Below, one piece after another: positions 14,608-22,946 of a DNA stretch of 28,848 bases; position 1 is the first letter of the stretch; every line of letters starts with the position of its first letter. A program made the position numbers and the translations under genes. A model generated the notes under the pieces. The model saw only the letters and a list, made by a program, of their open reading frames with translations. It ran no database searches and was not told where the DNA came from. Source of the DNA: CAXTTV01 sp964247295 (GTDB lineage: Bacteria; Chloroflexota; Ktedonobacteria; Ktedonobacterales; Ktedonobacteraceae); the NCBI GenBank assembly GCA_964247295.1, contig CAXTTV010000040.1, positions 1-28,848 of the forward strand. The letters run 5' to 3'.

Positions 14608-16344
14608 CTAGTATTTTCTTTCCTTGGGCACGAATATTGGATCGTCGACCATCTCGACCGGCTTATAATCCAGCTTTAGCTCGCCTGACTTCACATCTCT
14701 GGAGGCCAGCGTATGCTTTAGCCAGTTGATGTCATCACGCTTCTGATAATCAGTGCGGTAATGAGCACCCCGGCTCTCCTGGCGGGCCAGAGCTCCGACC
14801 GTTGTCGCCTCCGCGCAATCCAGCAGGAAACCCAGCTCAATCGCCTCGACCAGCTCGGTATTGAACTTGCGACTCTTATCTTGAAGCTGGACCTTCTTAT
14901 AGTCTTCTTTAAGATTTGCGATCGCATCCAGAGCGTGACGCAGGCCCTGCTCATTGCGCTCCACGCGGACATTCTCGTCCATCTCGTTTTGCATCGCGCT
15001 ACGAATACGAGCCGCCGACTCTTTACCGGTCGAATCGAACAAGTTCTCCACCATCTCGCGCGAGAAGTCCTCGTGACCGGAAGGCAGGGGCGCATGATCC
15101 GCCTCAGCGATAAACTTCGCCATATGTTTGCCAGCCCGGCGACCAAATACAATCAAATCTACCAGTGAGTTGGTTCCCAGGCGGTTCGAGCCATGAACTG
15201 AGACGCAGGCGACCTCACCCGCCGCATAGAGGCCGGGAATCGGTGTATTGTTGGAATCGATCACCGCGCGGGCGTCGATATCGGTTGGAATGCCACCCAT
15301 CGCATAGTGAGCCGTCGGCTGGATCGGCACCGGCTCCGTGATCGGCTCTACACCCAGATAGTTACGGGCGAAATCCGTAATGTCTGGCAGCTTCTCCGCG
15401 ATCGCCTTCGCGCCCAGATGGCGAACATCCAGGTACACATAGTCCTTGCCATCGACTCCGCGACCCTCATTGACCTCTTGAATAATACAGCGTGAGACAA
15501 TATCGCGGGGGGCCAGATCCTTCAGGGTTGGCATATAGCGTTCCATAAAGTATTCGCCCTTGCCATTGAGCAGCTTTCCGCCCTCGCCACGGGCCGCCTC
15601 ACTCAGCAGGACACCAACCCTATAGATGCCCGTGGGGTGGAACTGGTACATCTCCATATCTTCCAGCGGCAGACCCCGGCGATACGCGATCGCCATGCCA
15701 TCCCCAGTACAGGCAAAGGCATTGCTGGTTACGCGCCAGGCCCGACCATAGCCGCCGGTCGCGAACAGGATCGCTTTAGCGTGGAAGGTATGGATCTCGC
15801 CTGTACGGATCTCCATCGCCGTCACACCACAGGCCTGCCCATCGTTCATCAATACATCAAGGACCAGGAACTCGTTATAGAAACGGACCTGATTTTTAAT
15901 CGCGTTCTGATACATCGTCTGGAGGATCATATGGCCGGTGCGGTCAGCAGCATAGCAGGATCGCCGGACCGGGCCCTCACCAAAATTGCGGGTATGTCCA
16001 CCGAAACGACGCTGGTCGATACGGCCATCGTTTGTTCGATTAAAAGGCAGGCCCCGATGTTCCAGCTCATAGACCGCGTCGATAGCCTCGCGCGCCAGCA
16101 CCTCGGCTGCCGGCTGGTCCACGAGATAATCGCCGCCCTTCACCGTATCGTACATATGCCACTTCCAGTGGTCCTCTTCCTGGTTGCCGAGGGCCGCCGC
16201 GACCCCACCCTGAGCCGCGCCAGTGTGAGAGCGAGTGGGATACACCTTGGTGAGTACCGCTACGCTGGCATTGGGAAGCTGCATCGCCGCCATCAGCCCA
16301 GCACCGCCCGAGCCAACAATCACCACATCAAATTTATAATACAT
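14608..16344 (-). CDS. sdhA: Succinate dehydrogenase flavoprotein subunit
   Basis: This 578-aa catalytic subunit oxidises succinate to fumarate. The FAD-binding Rossmann start is VVIVGSGGAGLMAAMQL, and the covalent FAD attachment site is His40 in RSHTGAAQGGVAAALG. Also present are the HMYDTVKGGDYLVDQ segment, the active-site region EAARGEGGKLLNGKGEYFM, QPTAHYAMGGIPTD, and GLYAAGEVACVSVHGSNRLGTNS. The C-terminal helical domain ends with a TYR/YKPV-type tail. All expected motifs are intact. An AGGAA site precedes the ATG. It is 21 bp downstream of the small membrane subunit gene. Fumarate reductase activity cannot be excluded by sequence alone. Confidence 0.96.
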   Translation of the reverse strand: MYYKFDVVIVGSGGAGLMAAMQLPNASVAVLTKVYPTRSHTGAAQGGVAAALGNQEEDHWKWHMYDTVKGGDYLVDQPAAEVLAREAIDAVYELEHRGLPFNRTNDGRIDQRRFGGHTRNFGEGPVRRSCYAADRTGHMILQTMYQNAIKNQVRFYNEFLVLDVLMNDGQACGVTAMEIRTGEIHTFHAKAILFATGGYGRAWRVTSNAFACTGDGMAIAYRRGLPLEDMEMYQFHPTGIYRVGVLLSEAARGEGGKLLNGKGEYFMERYMPTLKDLAPRDIVSRCIIQEVNEGRGVDGKDYVYLDVRHLGAKAIAEKLPDITDFARNYLGVEPITEPVPIQPTAHYAMGGIPTDIDARAVIDSNNTPIPGLYAAGEVACVSVHGSNRLGTNSLVDLIVFGRRAGKHMAKFIAEADHAPLPSGHEDFSREMVENLFDSTGKESAARIRSAMQNEMDENVRVERNEQGLRHALDAIANLKEDYKKVQLQDKSRKFNTELVEAIELGFLLDCAEATTVGALARQESRGAHYRTDYQKRDDINWLKHTLASRDVKSGELKLDYKPVEMVDDPIFVPKERKY

Positions 16345-16365
16345 AACGAGTTCCTCGCTCTAAGC

Positions 16366-16779
16366 CTAGTGGATACAGCTCGCGCCAAGGGAACCGGCGA
16401 CAGGCTGAAACGTAATAAGGGTAATGGTCCCAAGCATAAACGCCGCCAGAGTGAGAGTCGCGATCAACGACTGGACCGTCAGGCGCAGGCCACGACTGCT
16501 CACATAATCCCTTGTCACCACCGCGAGGCCATTCATCCCATGGAAAAGTGCCAGGGTCAGTAGCAACCAGTCATATAGTCGCCAGAATGGATTTGTATAG
16601 CGGATCGCCACAAACTGGTAGCTGGTGCAGGAAACATCATTTGTTACATGCATCAGAAGCAAGTGGATAATGGCAAGGAAAATAAGACCAATACCAGAGA
16701 TCCGGAAAAAGTACCAGGAAAAAGTCTCGAAGCCACCTCCGCTCGGGCGCGGACCGTAACCATTAGAGATCTTGATCAT
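16366..16779 (-). CDS. sdhD: Succinate dehydrogenase membrane anchor (SdhD-like)
   Basis: This 137-aa protein has three hydrophobic helices (about 22-44, 68-86 and 98-126). The motif WYFFRISGIGLIFLAIIH in helix 1 and LALFHGMNGL in helix 2 carry histidines in positions typical of haem b or quinone ligands. With the neighbouring subunit it should anchor the complex. It lies between the other anchor gene (149 bp upstream) and sdhA (21 bp downstream). Naming of C versus D subunits in such operons is by position, so the symbol is tentative. Confidence 0.85.
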   Translation of the reverse strand: MIKISNGYGPRPSGGGFETFSWYFFRISGIGLIFLAIIHLLLMHVTNDVSCTSYQFVAIRYTNPFWRLYDWLLLTLALFHGMNGLAVVTRDYVSSRGLRLTVQSLIATLTLAAFMLGTITLITFQPVAGSLGASCIH

Positions 16780-16928
16780 TTTATCTCTCCTAGATAACGT
16801 TAGTATAATAATCTCGATTGAGTGGGGTCCAGGGGCGCGGTCCCCGGCGGGAGTGTGGGGCAGATCTCATCCCATGAGACCAGTACTCACTTTCCCCTTC
16901 CCTCCTCGCCGCCATAGGCGGCAGGCCT
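16780..16928 (-). other. 149-bp sdhC-sdhD gap with three hairpins
   Basis: This gap is unusually large within a tight operon. It contains a G/C-rich block (about 16827-16857) with GGGG/CCCC pairing, a TCTCAT/ATGAGA hairpin (16865-16870/16874-16879) and a GCCGCC/GGCGGC hairpin (16908-16913/16917-16922). There is no plausible ORF. The G-rich block resembles dispersed intergenic sequences of other bacteria, but no second copy is in the window. Confidence 0.4.
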
Positions 16929-17306
16929 TTATAAAGGACGCGCAACAGTCGGAGTGCTCTCAAAGATCGGCTTAAGCACAAAGTAAGCAATAGGAAGGAA
17001 GCAGATAATTGTCGCCACCATCACCACCGCGAACATCGTTGCCTGATATTTCACGCCCTTGGGCCAGAAATCAATCAGAATAATGCGGACACCGTTATAG
17101 GCATGAAAGAAAACGGCACCGATAAGGGCGAGCGAGATAACACGAACGATGGGGGTGCCGAAAAGGGCGATACCGTCGTTGTACACCTGAGGACCAAAAT
17201 TAAGCAACGAGATATCAACGATATGGACAAGCAGGAATAGCAGTACACCCAGACCCGTAATGCGATGTAACAGCCAGGACCACATGCCCGATCGACCTTT
17301 ATACAT
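16929..17306 (-). CDS. sdhC: Succinate dehydrogenase cytochrome b subunit (SdhC-like)
   Basis: This 125-aa membrane subunit begins MYKGRSGMWSWLLHRITG, where HRITG is the conserved quinone-site motif of SdhC. Three helices follow (about 19-39, 55-79 and 91-113), with FFHAYNGVRIILID carrying the likely haem-ligand His. I chose the ATG at 17306 because GAGGAG lies four to five bases upstream; an in-frame TTG 10 codons earlier is less likely. It is the first gene of the operon, preceded by a long leader from a promoter near 17570-17597. Confidence 0.9.
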   Translation of the reverse strand: MYKGRSGMWSWLLHRITGLGVLLFLLVHIVDISLLNFGPQVYNDGIALFGTPIVRVISLALIGAVFFHAYNGVRIILIDFWPKGVKYQATMFAVVMVATIICFLPIAYFVLKPIFESTPTVARPL

Positions 17307-17568
17307 GTTCTCCTCGTTTCTTGTGGCGAAAGGCAAGGGGGAGAAGACAGCAGCGGTTCAAGGTGTTGCGGAAAAGTGTTCTCAAGGTGCAACTCTGAAC
17401 CTCTGTGCCTCATCCGGGCTTGTGGACTCTCGCCGTTGTACTGTGCGCCAGAACCTGTGACAGCAGGAGTGGAGCGCAAAACTGGGCAGCCGGCGAAGCT
17501 AAAAGTGGCAACGAAACTCTATCGGCAACAGGTGCCGGTTGATTTTAGTTGATGCCGTATCGCATCAT

Positions 17569-17597
17569 ATTATACTGTACATTGCCAGTTCTCGCAA
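17569..17597 (-). promoter_or_regulatory. sdhC: Promoter of the sdh operon
   Basis: On the minus strand, TTGCGA (17597-17592) and a perfect TATAAT (17574-17569) are separated by 17 bp. The start would be near 17562, giving a leader of about 255 bases before sdhC. In that leader I see a CGGCA/TGCCG hairpin (17523-17537) but no ORF. A CTCGC/GCGAG hairpin (17591-17609) overlaps the -35. The 17307-17657 gap otherwise holds no gene I would support. Confidence 0.6.
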
Positions 17598-17657
17598 ATA
17601 AAAAGCGAGTCCAGTTGTCAAGCCATTAGGACTTATCGTAGGAGTAATGAATAACCA

Positions 17658-18089
17658 ATGAGAAAAAGTTTTGTTGTGCTAGCCCTGGGTCTGGGATTTC
17701 TGGTAGGGATTACCTGGCTGGGAACGATTATCACAAATATTATCCCAAGAAAGGCTACTCCGCCGATCCAGCGACAGAGTGCCGGTCCTTATCAGGTTGT
17801 GCTGAATGTGCAACCAAACCCACCTCTATTAACACAGCCCGCGCTCCTGAGTGTCAGTATTGTAGACCGGGCCAGTCAGAAGCCAGTGACGGATGCGCGA
17901 GTCCGCTTTGCTACTACTATGGAGACTATGGATATGGGGACCGATCGCGTCGATGCCCAATCCGGTGGTGGAGGGACCTACCAGAGTCAGATCCAGTTCT
18001 CGATGAGCGGCCCCTGGAAGGTTGCTGTCGGCATTCTTCGACCCGGCCAGGTGCAGCAACAGGTAGAGTTTGAAATTACCGCGCAGTAG
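17658..18089 (+). CDS. Secreted or anchored YtkA/FixH-like domain protein
   Basis: This 143-aa protein has an N-terminal hydrophobic helix (about 5-26), then a short linker, then a beta-rich domain (about 45-140) with YQVVLNVQPNPP, SVSIVDRASQKPVTDARVRF, a Met-rich ETMDMGTD, and GGGTYQSQIQFSMSGPWKVAVGI. This is the pattern of YtkA-like/FixH-like domains, often found near copper or cytochrome oxidase functions. The Met-rich loop could bind metal. GGAG lies 13 bases before the ATG, rather far. A four-codon frame starting at 17647 ends in a TGA that overlaps this ATG. It is divergent from sdhC. Confidence 0.75.
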   Translation: MRKSFVVLALGLGFLVGITWLGTIITNIIPRKATPPIQRQSAGPYQVVLNVQPNPPLLTQPALLSVSIVDRASQKPVTDARVRFATTMETMDMGTDRVDAQSGGGGTYQSQIQFSMSGPWKVAVGILRPGQVQQQVEFEITAQ

Positions 18090-18205
18090 CGCCAGCACCT
18101 ATGCTATACTGCGATTATTATAAAGTTTTGTGCCTCATAGGTATTACTATCATAGAGTATATAAGCTGAGATGGCCTGAAAAGCGGAAAGGCTGATGTAC
18201 AGAAG

Positions 18206-20635
18206 ATGGTCGATTATATTGGAAAACGACTGGGGAATTATCAGATTATCAGCAAAATTGGCGTGGGGGGGTTCGCGCAGGTCTACCTGGGCGAGCATAT
18301 GCACCTGGGGACGCAGGCGGCGATTAAAGTGTTGCATACCCGTCTGGATCTTGAGGATGTGGATCGGTTTCGTGCTGAGGCTAGAACGGTTGCCCGCCTG
18401 ATCCACCCTAATATTGTGCGAGTCCTGGAATTTGGTATTGAGAACGAGATGCCCTATCTAGTGATGGATTACGCGCCCAATGGCACCTTGCGCCAGCGCC
18501 ATCCCAAGGGCGCGCAGGTTCCTCTGCCTATCATTGTCTCCTATATTAAGCAGGTTTCCGCTGCCCTAAGCTATGCCCACCGCGAAAGATTGATCCATCG
18601 CGATATTAAGCCCGCGAATATGTTGGTTGGTCGCCAAAATGAGATCCTCTTGAGCGATTTTGGCATTGCTTTGATCGCGCAGAGCACGATGGAGCAGCAT
18701 ACTCAAGATGGGATGGGCACACCCGGCTATATGGCTCCCGAACAGATCCAGGGGAAGCCTCGGATCGCTAGCGATCAATATTCACTGGCAGTGATTGTCT
18801 ATGAGTGGATTAGTGGAGACCTGCCCTTTCGTGGGAGCGCTGTTGAGATCTATGCCCAGCATGTGATGGCGGCTCCTCCCTCCCTGCGAGCTATTATTCC
18901 GACGCTCCACCCAGCCGTAGAAGATGTCATATTGAAAGCTCTGAGTAAAGATGTGGATCAGCGCTTTCCCAGCATTGAGGCCTTCTCGCTCGCGTTTGAG
19001 CAGGCCAGTCAGATCGAGACTGCCCCATATTCCGCCCCCACGGTTAGCGTTCAGTCGGTGAACGTTCCAATGCCGCACAGCGATCCCACAGTCGCGGCGG
19101 AGCCAGATCCAGACGTGACTCCACGGCATTCCGCCGCGACCGTAGCTGCCCAACCCAATTTTGATGGTAGTTCACACTCTGCCTCAATTGTCGCGTCCCA
19201 ACCCAATCTATCAACCACGCCGCGTTTGGGATCTCTAACTATGCCTTCCAATAATGAACGGACCATAGCGGCAGAAGCAGATCCAGTAACATCATCCGCA
19301 GACAAAGAAAGCGTGACTACGGGCTCGCAAGCTCTGATGCCTCTTCTCCCTCCCCAGAAAAGGACGTCTGGACAGACCGTCCCCCTTCAGGGAGCATTTG
19401 TCCAGATATGGCGGGAAGCGCTAAAGGCTCAGTCTTCTGGAGATGAAGAGCGAGCCTTTCGATTATTAGAAAAATTGATCTCCATGCCTGACTTGACCAG
19501 AGCTCAAAAAGAGTCGGTAAGTAACCAGATCATGGAACTGCGTCAGATGGTCACCATCTTCTTGAATCAGGCGCGTGAGGCCTGTAACCAGGGACGTTGG
19601 CAGGGTGAGATCGCGGCATGGGAAAATCTTTTGAGGTTCAGACCGTCCCAACAGGAGCTTCAGGGGCAGATTCTCATGCAAGACCAGGGCAGCCTTGAAA
19701 GAAATATTCGTAGCCGGCTAGGGATCGCGAACTGGAATGAGCAGCACGCCTGGTTGTACGAACAGGCTCAACAGGCCCTCAACGAGAACGACCAGATTGC
19801 TGCCCTCCGACAGTTGGAGCGGCTCTGGAAAGATTCACCCTTCTATGGAGATCCAGCTAACCTTGCTCCAACTGTCGGTCTTCCCCCGCCTAACAATTAT
19901 GAGCAGGCCCTGCACGAGGATCTCACACGCAAGCAGCAGGCAATCGAGCGTCTAGAGCAGGAGAATCAAAATGCTGTATTAGAGGCTGAACAAAAAGAAA
20001 GAGAGTTTGCCCACAGACAAGCTACCTGGAAAAAGGCATTTGAAGCCACATCTGGGGCGGTATCAGGAGGTATAGGTGGTATAGTCTTTGCGATCTTAGC
20101 GCCATATCTGGGTGATGTACCACCTGACTCGCTCCTTTATCGCTTTACTCTGATTGTAAATAACAGCCTGCAACCACTCAACTCAGCCACGATTCTACTC
20201 ATCTGCATTGTCCTGGGAGCATTGACCGGTTTTATCTTGGGATCGCTCCTGAATCCTGGAAAAAAAGTTACGCGAACGGTCTCTGGAACAACGATCAGTA
20301 TCTTAACCTGGGCATTTGCCCTTCCAATCTATGGAGAAAAGATCGTGGGAACGCTGACTATTCCCACCATCCTGGCGATTGTGGCCGGTATCATCGGCTT
20401 TTTAAGCGGGGGAGATGAGAGAAAGGGTCAGAAAACAAATTTTGGAGTGGGGATAGTCTTTGCTATCACCGGGTTAATTGTTGGCGCGATTGTGAATGCT
20501 TTTCTCAAAGTCCAGCTTTTAAGTGACCTCTTCTTTTTAGTGGTTGGGGTAGCGATTGGTGTGTTAGCGGGTCGCATCATCGGGAAAGTGGTGGGATCGA
20601 TCATCAATATCTTCTATAAAAATGAGATACAATAG
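18206..20635 (+). CDS. PknB-type Ser/Thr protein kinase with polytopic membrane C-terminus
   Basis: This 809-aa kinase has the catalytic domain at about 1-270: Gly loop GVGGFAQVYLG, AIKVL lysine, HRD motif with D133 (HRDIKPANML), DFG D151, and GTPGYMAPEQ. A linker (276-360) contains about five degenerate repeats of the type SxxTVAAxP. A helical, TPR-like region (about 400-560) and a coiled coil (about 570-610) follow. About six hydrophobic segments cover 620-800, including several Gly-rich helices. The kinase is therefore cytoplasmic at the N-terminus and anchored by the C-terminus, the reverse of the usual single-helix layout. The ribosome site is weak. The substrate is unknown. It is 116 bp after the YtkA-like gene. 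Confidence 0.9.
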   Translation: MVDYIGKRLGNYQIISKIGVGGFAQVYLGEHMHLGTQAAIKVLHTRLDLEDVDRFRAEARTVARLIHPNIVRVLEFGIENEMPYLVMDYAPNGTLRQRHPKGAQVPLPIIVSYIKQVSAALSYAHRERLIHRDIKPANMLVGRQNEILLSDFGIALIAQSTMEQHTQDGMGTPGYMAPEQIQGKPRIASDQYSLAVIVYEWISGDLPFRGSAVEIYAQHVMAAPPSLRAIIPTLHPAVEDVILKALSKDVDQRFPSIEAFSLAFEQASQIETAPYSAPTVSVQSVNVPMPHSDPTVAAEPDPDVTPRHSAATVAAQPNFDGSSHSASIVASQPNLSTTPRLGSLTMPSNNERTIAAEADPVTSSADKESVTTGSQALMPLLPPQKRTSGQTVPLQGAFVQIWREALKAQSSGDEERAFRLLEKLISMPDLTRAQKESVSNQIMELRQMVTIFLNQAREACNQGRWQGEIAAWENLLRFRPSQQELQGQILMQDQGSLERNIRSRLGIANWNEQHAWLYEQAQQALNENDQIAALRQLERLWKDSPFYGDPANLAPTVGLPPPNNYEQALHEDLTRKQQAIERLEQENQNAVLEAEQKEREFAHRQATWKKAFEATSGAVSGGIGGIVFAILAPYLGDVPPDSLLYRFTLIVNNSLQPLNSATILLICIVLGALTGFILGSLLNPGKKVTRTVSGTTISILTWAFALPIYGEKIVGTLTIPTILAIVAGIIGFLSGGDERKGQKTNFGVGIVFAITGLIVGAIVNAFLKVQLLSDLFFLVVGVAIGVLAGRIIGKVVGSIINIFYKNEIQ

Positions 20636-20690
20636 CTTCAGATACGCATAGAGGTACAACTATCTCGTTTGAACCTGGAAAGGTTTTTTT

Positions 20691-21884
20691 ATGAAGCTCT
20701 TTGGACGAAAAGGATTCTGGAACTTTGTCCTCCTGTCCTGTTTCTTAGTGATATTCCTCGTGGCTTGCGGCGAGACGACGAATCAGAACCAGCAATCGAC
20801 CGCGAAACAGACCGCGCCAACGCCATCCCCGACCCCGGATCAAGGGCAGCAGTTGTTGCGTCAAGTTGGCCAGACCCTGAACTCCGCGAAGACGCTGCAT
20901 GGCCTGTTTAATCTAGAACTGACCGGTCAGAATTTGAGTGGGACTGTGGCTTCCGAGATCTGGAACTCTGGCCCAGACAAGAACCGGACCGAGGTGAAAA
21001 GCTCTACTCTCTCACAGTTCTCAACCGGCTCAATAACTGTTTCTGATGGGAAGCAGATCTGGCAGTACGATCCCACAAAAAAGGCAGTTTATAACGGATC
21101 TATCAGCCAGGCCCAGCAGGCGGGTACAGGCTCCAGCGGTGGTCAGAGCCAGTTTATTCTAGGAATCGTGCAGTCGGTTTTCTCTCAGAGCCAGGGTAAA
21201 TTGGTGAATCAGAAGGTCCAGGTTGATGGTCACGAGACCACTCAAGTTCATGTGGTCTCAAATGGGGATACCGCTGGAGTGGGTGCTCCTGGCAGTGGAA
21301 ATGGCCTGGGGGCCGGAGCCAACTTCCAGTACGATGGTAATGTCTATGTTGATAATAAGACAAAGCTACCGGATCGCATCCATCTCAATATTCAGAACTT
21401 TGGACAGGTTCAGTTAGACCTGCCCCGGCTTGCTCTTAATGAGCAATTGTCCGACACTATCTTTAGCTTCAAAGCTCCCGATGGTGTAAAGGTGTTGCCG
21501 CTTCAACAGGCGGCCAATGGGAACAATGGGAACTCCATCTCGCTGGTTGAAGCGCAGAGGCAGGCCGGTTATCATCTGCTGAGTGTTCCGGGCAGTGAGA
21601 CCGATTATCAACTGAATGGTGTCACGGTGCTGGGCGCTCAAGGGAACCAGATCTTTACGCTGAACTACATCAAGGGAAATCAAAGCTTTACGATCGCTGA
21701 GGGTAAATCTCTGGCAAACCTGCCTGGTGGTGGCGCAGCGATAAATGTGCGGAGTAGCGCGGGAACCTTTACCAGTAATAACGGTATCAACACACTTTCC
21801 TGGACTGAGAAGGGTGTTGGCATTAAGATCAACGGCAACCTGAGCCAGGATCAGATGGTAGCGATCGCGAAAATCCTATCGTAA
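20691..21884 (+). CDS. Lipoprotein, LolA/DUF4367-like
   Basis: This 397-aa exported lipoprotein has a signal peptide with lipobox LVAC (23-26), so Cys26 would be lipidated. A Gln/Thr/Pro-rich linker follows, then a beta-rich domain (about 60-270) resembling LolA/RseB-type lipid-binding barrels (GTVASEIWNSGPDKNRTE, VSDGKQIWQYDPTKKAVYNG). A C-terminal domain (about 285-397) ends LSWTEKGVGIKINGNLSQDQMVAIAKIL, as in DUF4367 proteins. AAAGG lies 7 bases before the ATG. It follows the 809-aa kinase by 55 bp, so it may be co-transcribed. Its stop codon TAA lies inside the first bases of repeat copy B. Confidence 0.85.
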   Translation: MKLFGRKGFWNFVLLSCFLVIFLVACGETTNQNQQSTAKQTAPTPSPTPDQGQQLLRQVGQTLNSAKTLHGLFNLELTGQNLSGTVASEIWNSGPDKNRTEVKSSTLSQFSTGSITVSDGKQIWQYDPTKKAVYNGSISQAQQAGTGSSGGQSQFILGIVQSVFSQSQGKLVNQKVQVDGHETTQVHVVSNGDTAGVGAPGSGNGLGAGANFQYDGNVYVDNKTKLPDRIHLNIQNFGQVQLDLPRLALNEQLSDTIFSFKAPDGVKVLPLQQAANGNNGNSISLVEAQRQAGYHLLSVPGSETDYQLNGVTVLGAQGNQIFTLNYIKGNQSFTIAEGKSLANLPGGGAAINVRSSAGTFTSNNGINTLSWTEKGVGIKINGNLSQDQMVAIAKILS

Positions 21885-22120
21885 GCAAGCGACTCTGCTG
21901 AGAAATGTCAAAGGCTGGGAAAGAGAGGTAGGCCCCTGGGTGCGGTAGGAGCGCTTCGCGAAGCGTGCGCAAGGCAACGGGTCCAATGATGGGACTCGGA
22001 TGCATGGCGCTGCGCGCCGAAGCGGCACGCGTCTCTGCGCTCTGCGGGCCGTTCTACGTCGCGTCCACGTATCCTTTTTGGTCTCACATTCACACTTTCC
22101 CAACAGAGTTACTTGCTTAC
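21881..22120 (+). repeat. Intergenic repeat, copy B (about 240 bp)
   Basis: The ends are inverted copies: GTAAGCAAGCGACTCTGCTG at 21881-21900 and, on the other strand, GTAAGCAAGTAACTCTGTTG from 22120 to 22101. The right end matches the far end of copy A (CTTGCTTACGGCG), and the left end matches A and C. The interior differs, is GC-rich and contains the 14-bp palindrome CGCTTCGCGAAGCG (21952-21965). Transcribed, the ends could pair into a long stem. The element begins within the lipoprotein stop codon and ends 74 bp before the next gene. No ORF inside is credible. Confidence 0.7.
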
Positions 22121-22194
22121 GGCGAGGATCGGTCTCCCATCTCACTCCTGGCGCACCTGGCCAGCTTTTCTCAACTGTAAGAGAGGTCACAAGG

Positions 22195-22854
22195 ATGAAA
22201 AAGGAAGAGATGTATGCGGTAAGCTTTAGTGGAGGCAAAGACAGTATTCTGGCTTTGGATCGCTCGATAAAGGCCGGGCGAAATGTCCGTTACCTTTGTG
22301 CCTTGTATGATCAGCAGAGCGCTCGTATCCGTTATCATGGGGTACCGCTGGCACTGCTTGAGGCTCAGGCAAAGGCTCTCAATCTAACATTATTGAGCTA
22401 TGGCACGACCAGAGAAAATTTTGAAATGGTTTTCTTAGAGATGCTAGCGGATCTCAAGCGACGGGGTGTCACCGGTATTATTTTTGGCGATATTCACCTG
22501 GCCGATGTTCGAGCCTGGTATGAGGAGCGGACGCGTGCCGCTGGCTTTCAACATATCGAGCCGATCTGGCAGGAGTCATCCGCGCAACTGGTTCGCGAAT
22601 GTATCGCACGTGGTTATGGTGCTCTGGTGACCAGCCGTGAAGAGCGCACGACCAGAGAGTCCTGGTTAGGAGTGCCGTTGAGCGCGACCCTCATCCAGGA
22701 TTTTGAAGAGGCGGGGATAGATCCCAGTGGGGAGAAGGGTGAATATCATACATTTGTGTACTCATGTCCACTATTTACACATGAGATACCGCTCACCCTC
22801 GGTGAAATTAGCTATGAGGCAGGCTACCAGATGGTTGATCTCATCCCCGAATGA
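22195..22854 (+). CDS. Dph6-type ATP pyrophosphatase (DUF71 family)
   Basis: This 219-aa adenylating enzyme of the PP-loop superfamily has SGGKDS at 12-17, an IIFGDIHLADVRAWYEE segment, LVTSREERTTRESWLG, and the diagnostic GEKGEYHTFVYSCPLF. In eukaryotes and archaea Dph6 amidates diphthine on elongation factor 2, but bacteria lack diphthamide, so the bacterial substrate is unknown. I chose the ATG at 22195, preceded by AGAGGT; the frame is open 65 codons further upstream, but that part is repeat copy B. It stands between the repeat and the hemE promoter. The function is an amide- or thio-forming ligation by inference from the fold. Confidence 0.85.
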   Translation: MKKEEMYAVSFSGGKDSILALDRSIKAGRNVRYLCALYDQQSARIRYHGVPLALLEAQAKALNLTLLSYGTTRENFEMVFLEMLADLKRRGVTGIIFGDIHLADVRAWYEERTRAAGFQHIEPIWQESSAQLVRECIARGYGALVTSREERTTRESWLGVPLSATLIQDFEEAGIDPSGEKGEYHTFVYSCPLFTHEIPLTLGEISYEAGYQMVDLIPE

Positions 22855-22881
22855 TCTTAGATAATGTGTCTCCCTATTCAC

Positions 22882-22941
22882 TTCACGAAATTCTCTATTT
22901 CCTGTGCATTTTCACGAAATTCTCGTAGCTTTGTGTACATT
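22882..22941 (+). promoter_or_regulatory. Tandem 30-bp direct repeat upstream of hemE
   Basis: TTCACGAAATTCTC occurs at 22882-22895 and 22911-22924. The following bases are also similar (TTTCCTGTGCATT and CTTTGTGTACATT). Two units of 29-31 bp therefore lie head to tail, ending just before the hemE -35 box. The phase is close to three helical turns, so bound proteins would sit on one face of the DNA. Confidence 0.5.
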
Positions 22942-22946
22942 TTGGC

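Noticed and set aside
15637..16563. 308-codon open frame antisense to sdhA and sdhD
   Set aside because: It is the mirror of conserved genes with full motifs and arises from codon bias; there is no ribosome site or recognisable domain.
17647..17661. Four-codon upstream frame overlapping the YtkA-like start
   Set aside because: It is too short to judge, and GGAG lies only two bases before its ATG, too close for a normal ribosome site.
22000..22194. 65-codon N-terminal extension of the Dph6-type protein
   Set aside because: The stretch is repeat copy B, and the PP-loop lies at the normal distance from the ATG at 22195.
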